This document shows positions 59,690-64,000 of a stretch of 64,000 nt of DNA, one piece after another. The notes below the pieces were generated by a model. That model was not told the DNA's origin, did no database searches, and saw only the letters and a list, made by a program, of their open reading frames with translations. Each line of letters opens with the position of its first letter. Position 1 is the first letter of the stretch. A program made the translations under genes and the position numbers. The DNA is from Tachypleus tridentatus (Eukaryota; Arthropoda; Merostomata; Xiphosura; Limulidae): positions 30,235,276 through 30,299,275 of the forward strand of contig NW_027467782.1 of NCBI RefSeq assembly GCF_004210375.1, given 5' to 3'.

Positions 59690-60790
59690 ATGGAAGAATT
59701 AAGTATTTTGTGTCATCTCTGTTTAGACTTTGCTATGTTAGAAATTTATGTGTCATTTGTCATCTAAGTGTCTTTAGAGGCATTGCAAGTGAGATATTGA
59801 TTATTACTTTGTTGTTTTTCTTTGCATATTCATTAATATTAAATACTGTGTAGACTTAACAAATTTCAAGGGCTTGTTAGGTTATTTTCACTTAGTTCTT
59901 TAACTAAGTATGTTTAAATTGATTGCAAGTTACACATGATTACTACTTGTAACATCTTATTTGTTATTCCAGCTCTCAAATGGTGCAACAGTATGTCTGT
60001 GGATTTACAATATCAGAAACTGGGTTTCAATACCCATGGTGGACAGAGCACAGATAACCCATTGTGAAACTTTGTGCTTAACTTCAGACAAACAATTCTT
60101 ATTATCTTTTAATAATTTTCTTCATCAATCTTAACTGTGTGCTTCATCATCTTAATTTTTGTTAGTGTAGGACTTAAATGTGTCCTTTTTTCTTTAGGTT
60201 AATTTAGAGGATTTGTGAATTAATATTGATTCTTAATGTGTTTTCTAGGTAATTTTCATTGGTTTGCACATTTTTTTATTATTTTTAGGACTATGCCGAT
60301 TTAGATGGTTTGTCTGATATTTATCAGTACTTTTTTAACTATATATGTTTAAATAGCTTGTATGTCACATATCTTTACTAGTAACATGTAATTCACTAAT
60401 CTATAAGAATGATATTTTTCATTGTTTTTATCTCCATGCTTTATTCTCATAATTTTCTTCAGTGTTGGATGTAATTATGTGTCCTTTGTCATCTAGATTA
60501 CTTCAGATGAATTGTAAGTTAGATGTGGATTATTAATGTGTTTTCTAGGTAATCTTAATCATTTTGCACAGTTATTATTATTACATATTTTGTGGGCTAG
60601 ATACACTTAGATGGTTGTCTATTTGATACTTATAAGTACTTTGCTAATTAGGTAGATTTAGATAATTTCTAGATTACATACCAGAAATAGGTACTTGATT
60701 GTTCTATTTGAATAAATGCTGTTGTTTTTTGTAATTCTTCACTATGTGCCTTATCATACTAATTTTGTAAACTTAGAACTTAAATGTTTG
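59690..60790. repeat. Diverged tandem array, about 305-bp unit, three to four copies
   Basis: Markers repeat in order: TGTGTCCTTT/TGTGTCATTTGTCATCTA, TTAGAGG-x-ATTG/ATTTG, TGATTATTA or GATTCTTAATG, TGTGTTTTCTAGGTAAT, TTTGCACA, TTAGATGGTTTGTC and TATCAGTACTTT. Copies begin near 59740, 60130 and 60435, with a partial copy at 60735. A SINE-C sits inside the first. Confidence 0.65.
59966..60092 (+). repeat. SINE-C copy inside the 305-bp array
   Basis: CAAATGGTGCAACAGTATGTCTGTGGATTTACAATATCAGAAACTGGGTTTCAATACCC, ATGGTGGACAGAGCACAGATAACCCATTGTGAAACTTTGTGC, tail AACTTCAGACAAAC. It interrupts the first array copy, so it is younger than the array. Confidence 0.85.
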
Positions 60791-63589
60791 TTTTGTTCCA
60801 TCACTGACATGTTTTATTCTTTCCTGGTTACAGAGCTGAGCTTTGCTTTGGTTTCTTTTCTTATGTTCATGACACTAGTAATGTCATTTTATCCTTGTAA
60901 TCTACAGCTTGGAGTTCTTCTTTCCATATCACCATTCTCAAGTTTTTGGCAGTTCATCAAGCTTTATCCTACTTTCTTCCTCTCTCTATCATGGAGTGGG
61001 TGGTAATGTTACATTCTGACATCTTCACTGTAGTAACTCGTATCACAGAGCCAGGAAGTAACAGTTCAAGGTCTCTGTGTTTTCAGATCCTAAATCTCTT
61101 TTCTGGGCCCACAATTACCACTTTGTGGTCTTCACTTGCCTTTTCTTCTAAATCTGGTAGTGGATTTTTATCTCCTCCCAACAAGATTCTACATGTGGAA
61201 TAGTCTCTTAATCTACAGGCCTGTAGGTGGATATGTTCTCAGTTGGAGATATCTCATTTATGCCTTTCTCCACTGGATCACCAAATTTCCTTTTCTTTCT
61301 TCTTCTGTTTATTATCCACTAACTTTGGGGGGTAGTCGTGTTCAGTCAAGTTTGGAGAATTCTTCACAATTATGCTTAATATCTTATTTGATATTCTTTC
61401 AAGAGTTCTATTTTTATTCCAAACCACACTATGTCTTGTTTTACTAGTGGTTCTGTCTTGGCCAATATAACCATCATTCTCACTGCTCCAGCCTTTACTT
61501 GTGTAACCTTTGTCTACCCTTAAATCTGTATTCTGTTGATTTCAGTTATATATTGTTCGTCCAGATGTCACCACACTCTGCCTTCACACATGGCTTTTGT
61601 CAGGTGCATTGTTTCAGCCCAGGGATTGACTCCATGTGTAACATCTTTTTTTTTTCTTGTACCCTTAGTCCTTCTTTCATGTCCATTTACCACATAGGTG
61701 AGAGTATACCTTAAGACTTTGATCTATTTGTTGTGATTTTTTTCCTTTCTACCCTTCTGTTCATTCTCTTTCCTTGTTCTTCACCTGTTTGTTTGACAAA
61801 GGGTTCTCCACGTTGGTCATTTCTAGATATCTGATAGACTTGTCAAACACATTCCTTTTCTGCAGGTTTTGTCTTTCCCTTTCATTTCTCTCCATTTTAT
61901 TATTTCAAGTCATGCATCCTCTAGTGTGTTCCTTACTTTGAAATTTTCATGTTCTATCATCAAGATTTTATTTTCTTCTCCTCATTGGGAAATCTTATTT
62001 CTGTTTTCAATGTTACCCACTTCTTCTACCATCTTATTACCTTAACTGGTCTTTCATCCCTTTGCTCATGGATGCTGTTTGACATCACTTTCATGTTCAC
62101 TGGTGCTGATCATCAACTTTTCTTAGTTCTCTCCTTATGATTTTATGTGGTATTACCTGACTACTTTTGAGGTTCAATTTCCCAACTTTTATACCCTTTT
62201 CATTTTTCTCTTATTAGGCTGGTGTATTCTAACTCCTCCATGGAAGGCCCCACCTCCACAATGTGTTTTCTCACCTTATTCATCATTTTGTCATATCTTT
62301 TTGCCTGGTCAGATATGCACTATTGACGTCATGATTACATTATAACACTCACTGTAGGAATGGGATGTTTCAACAATACCACTTGTAGCATACCCTGTGG
62401 TATGTATATGTATATATCATTTGGAGACCATCACTCATGGACTTCCTGAGTATAGCAGAAGGGGATTATCACCCATGCTTGCTGACCTTTTGATTGCATT
62501 AATTGGGAGTGATATGCTTTTAAAAGTAGGAATTAAAGATACCCATTGTACTTTCTCTAGTGTGATGGTCCTCTGGACTCCCCACCACATTTAATTCCCC
62601 TTTTTTTCTTTCAGTGTAACATAGGAGTTCTTACCCATTTCTTAGTTTCTGAAAAGATTGATCATGAGTGAGACTAGAACTTTACCAGTTAGAAGAGGGC
62701 AAGGCTGATCTGCCTCCTTCCATTTCCTCTGGATGCTCTTTATCAGGTGGACTCCTGTCAAAATAAAGTAACAAATCGGTTGGAGCAGGCCCAGCCTATA
62801 CAGAATCCTCCTCTTAAAACTAGGTGCAGGATGACACTCTCCTATTCTTATAGTTGTTTATGGTAGAGACTCCTATTCTCATTAATTCTGGTTGCAGGAG
62901 GTTCTTTTCCAGCTCCTACAATTGAGTTTGGGGGACTTCACCTGCTTCTCAGTGACAGATACAGGACATAAGTGCACTGTTCCTATGGTTGAGTAAGTGT
63001 TACAAATCTTCCTAATAATTCCAGATGCTGGATATCTCTTTCCTGTATTTATGACTGGGTAATGAACGATTTCTGTTCGTGACACTGGTTACAGATATTG
63101 CTTTGTTCATGAGGTTGATTTGAGGCAACCCTGTAATGCTAGTTTTGGTGTATTATACTTCTTGTTCCTAATGTGGTTTTTGGAGTTTGTCCAGTTTCAG
63201 CCAGAAGCTAACTTCCACTTCTTAATTCCTGTATACTTATGATTAGGTTTGTTACGTATATATATAGATAACACAGTCCACGTGGCTTAGCCACGTTTAT
63301 GTTTATGTCATAATTTATCTTTTTTTCATCATCAACCTTCTAATGCCAAGGACAAGTCATGAAATCTCATTTGTCTGGTTGAGATTGCACGTGTATGTAG
63401 CTAATTCTGTTTATATTTTACTGTGGATTACACCTATGTCAGATTCATTTCCTACATCATGAGCAAAGAGCATACCTGTTCCAGAAGTCAGTATGGTACC
63501 TCATAAGTGTGTTTCATTTTCATCTCAAAGCACATACATTCATTCAGGGTAGTCACTTTCCACTTGGTTCCCACATTGTATGCTTAAAC

Positions 63590-63945
63590 TTTGCAGTGTT
63601 GAATTCAAGTTTTGTATGAAAGGAGGTAAGACCATATTGGAAGTTAACATATTTCATGCACTGAAAATGCATTTCTGATAGCTGCTTACTTCCTCTACCC
63701 TTGTCTGGTGTTCTTCTGTTATAACCTGCCATGAAAGTGAGGATTGAATAACAATAGCAGAGGGATGTAGCTGTGCAAATGTAGGTGATGCAAAAAATTA
63801 GTGGAGAGTATTCACATGATATGTACATGTTGAGGTATCATGTGAAATTGGTGAAGTATATTAACTGGCAGGCTGATCATGAAAATGTTTTACAATGCTT
63901 AGAGGGCAGAAAAAGGTTGAGATAGCTTTATGTAAGACGAAGTAA
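63590..63945 (-). repeat. Right inverted terminal repeat
   Basis: Reverse complement of 58690-58990 with block-wise identity (ACCATATTGGAAGTTAACAT, AAAGTGAGGATTGAATAAC, TCACATGATATGTACATGTT). It may continue outward to GAAGTAAGTACCTATTAATA near 63955. Confidence 0.8.
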
Positions 63946-64000
63946 GTACCTATTAATAATACATTTTCAGTGTATGAAAAATGTCAACTTCTGAACTTTA

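Larger units (their letters stand above)
58690..63945 (+). mobile_element. Probable DIRS-like retroelement with inverted terminal repeats, decayed
   Basis: Bounded by inverted terminal repeats (58690-58990 and 63590-63945), the hallmark of DIRS-type elements. Plus-strand fragments support this class. Near 61440-61630: LSWPI-x-PSFSLLQPLL, then PDVTTLCLHTWLLSGALFQP, resembling the segment between RNase H and recombinase (W-P ... L-x-LHAW-x-LSG). Near 62180-62400: FSLIRLVYSNSSM, SSHLIRHF-like and WRNGMFQQYH, resembling the R...H-x-x-R...W...Y end of the tyrosine recombinase. No reverse transcriptase was recognised. All reading frames are broken. Class is inferred from these weak matches plus the terminal repeats. 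Confidence 0.5.

Noticed and set aside
60716..62345. Series of plus-strand frames of 60-100 codons as host genes
   Set aside because: They are T-rich, hydrophobic by composition and overlap each other; they lie inside the terminal-repeat-bounded element and are best read as its decayed coding DNA.

Overview
This is animal nuclear DNA: AT-rich, with introns, consensus splice sites and dense transposon debris. There is no operon structure, rRNA or convincing tRNA gene. Three tRNA-headed SINE families recur throughout. From memory, such repeats are abundant in horseshoe crabs (Limulus/Tachypleus/Carcinoscorpius), and an arthropod host fits the two host genes seen; the organism assignment is an inference.

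Layout. 1-4774: SINE copies and otherwise unassigned DNA. 4775-17668: a very large inverted duplication with two arms of about 5.75 kb (4775-10528 and 11911-17668). They face each other across a 1.4 kb centre holding a decayed hAT/zinc-finger-type gene fragment and a 500-base run of N. Each arm carries the same SINEs, a TTAA-flanked palindromic element and a roughly 106-bp tandem array. 17669-33930: SINE fragments, minisatellites, a hAT transposase remnant and a CR1/L2-type LINE on the minus strand. 34281-35506: three minus-strand exons of a prolyl 4-hydroxylase alpha subunit gene. 36.3-39.9 kb: an 86-bp minisatellite, an orphan exon candidate, a Penelope-type terminal-repeat pair and a 279-codon hydrophobic open frame. 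41.2-43.2 kb: two divergent pieces of a Penelope-like element. 47.4 kb: a DIRS-like RNase H fragment. 50.1-52.1 kb: the 3' half of a Jockey/I-type LINE. 52.98-56.92 kb: plus-strand exons of an axonemal dynein heavy chain gene, with a minus-strand LINE fragment in the intron. 58.7-63.9 kb: a probable degenerate DIRS-like element bounded by inverted terminal repeats.

Few genes act together here. The two host genes are unrelated and only partly inside the window. The clearest functional link is between repeats: all three SINE families end in a module that resembles the 3' end of the Jockey/I-type LINE at 52.08-52.14 kb, as expected if that LINE's enzyme mobilises them. SINE copies are called A (head GGCCCGGCATGGCC), B (head CCCGCTAGTACAGCGG) and C (head ending GATACCCGTGGTGGGCAGA).
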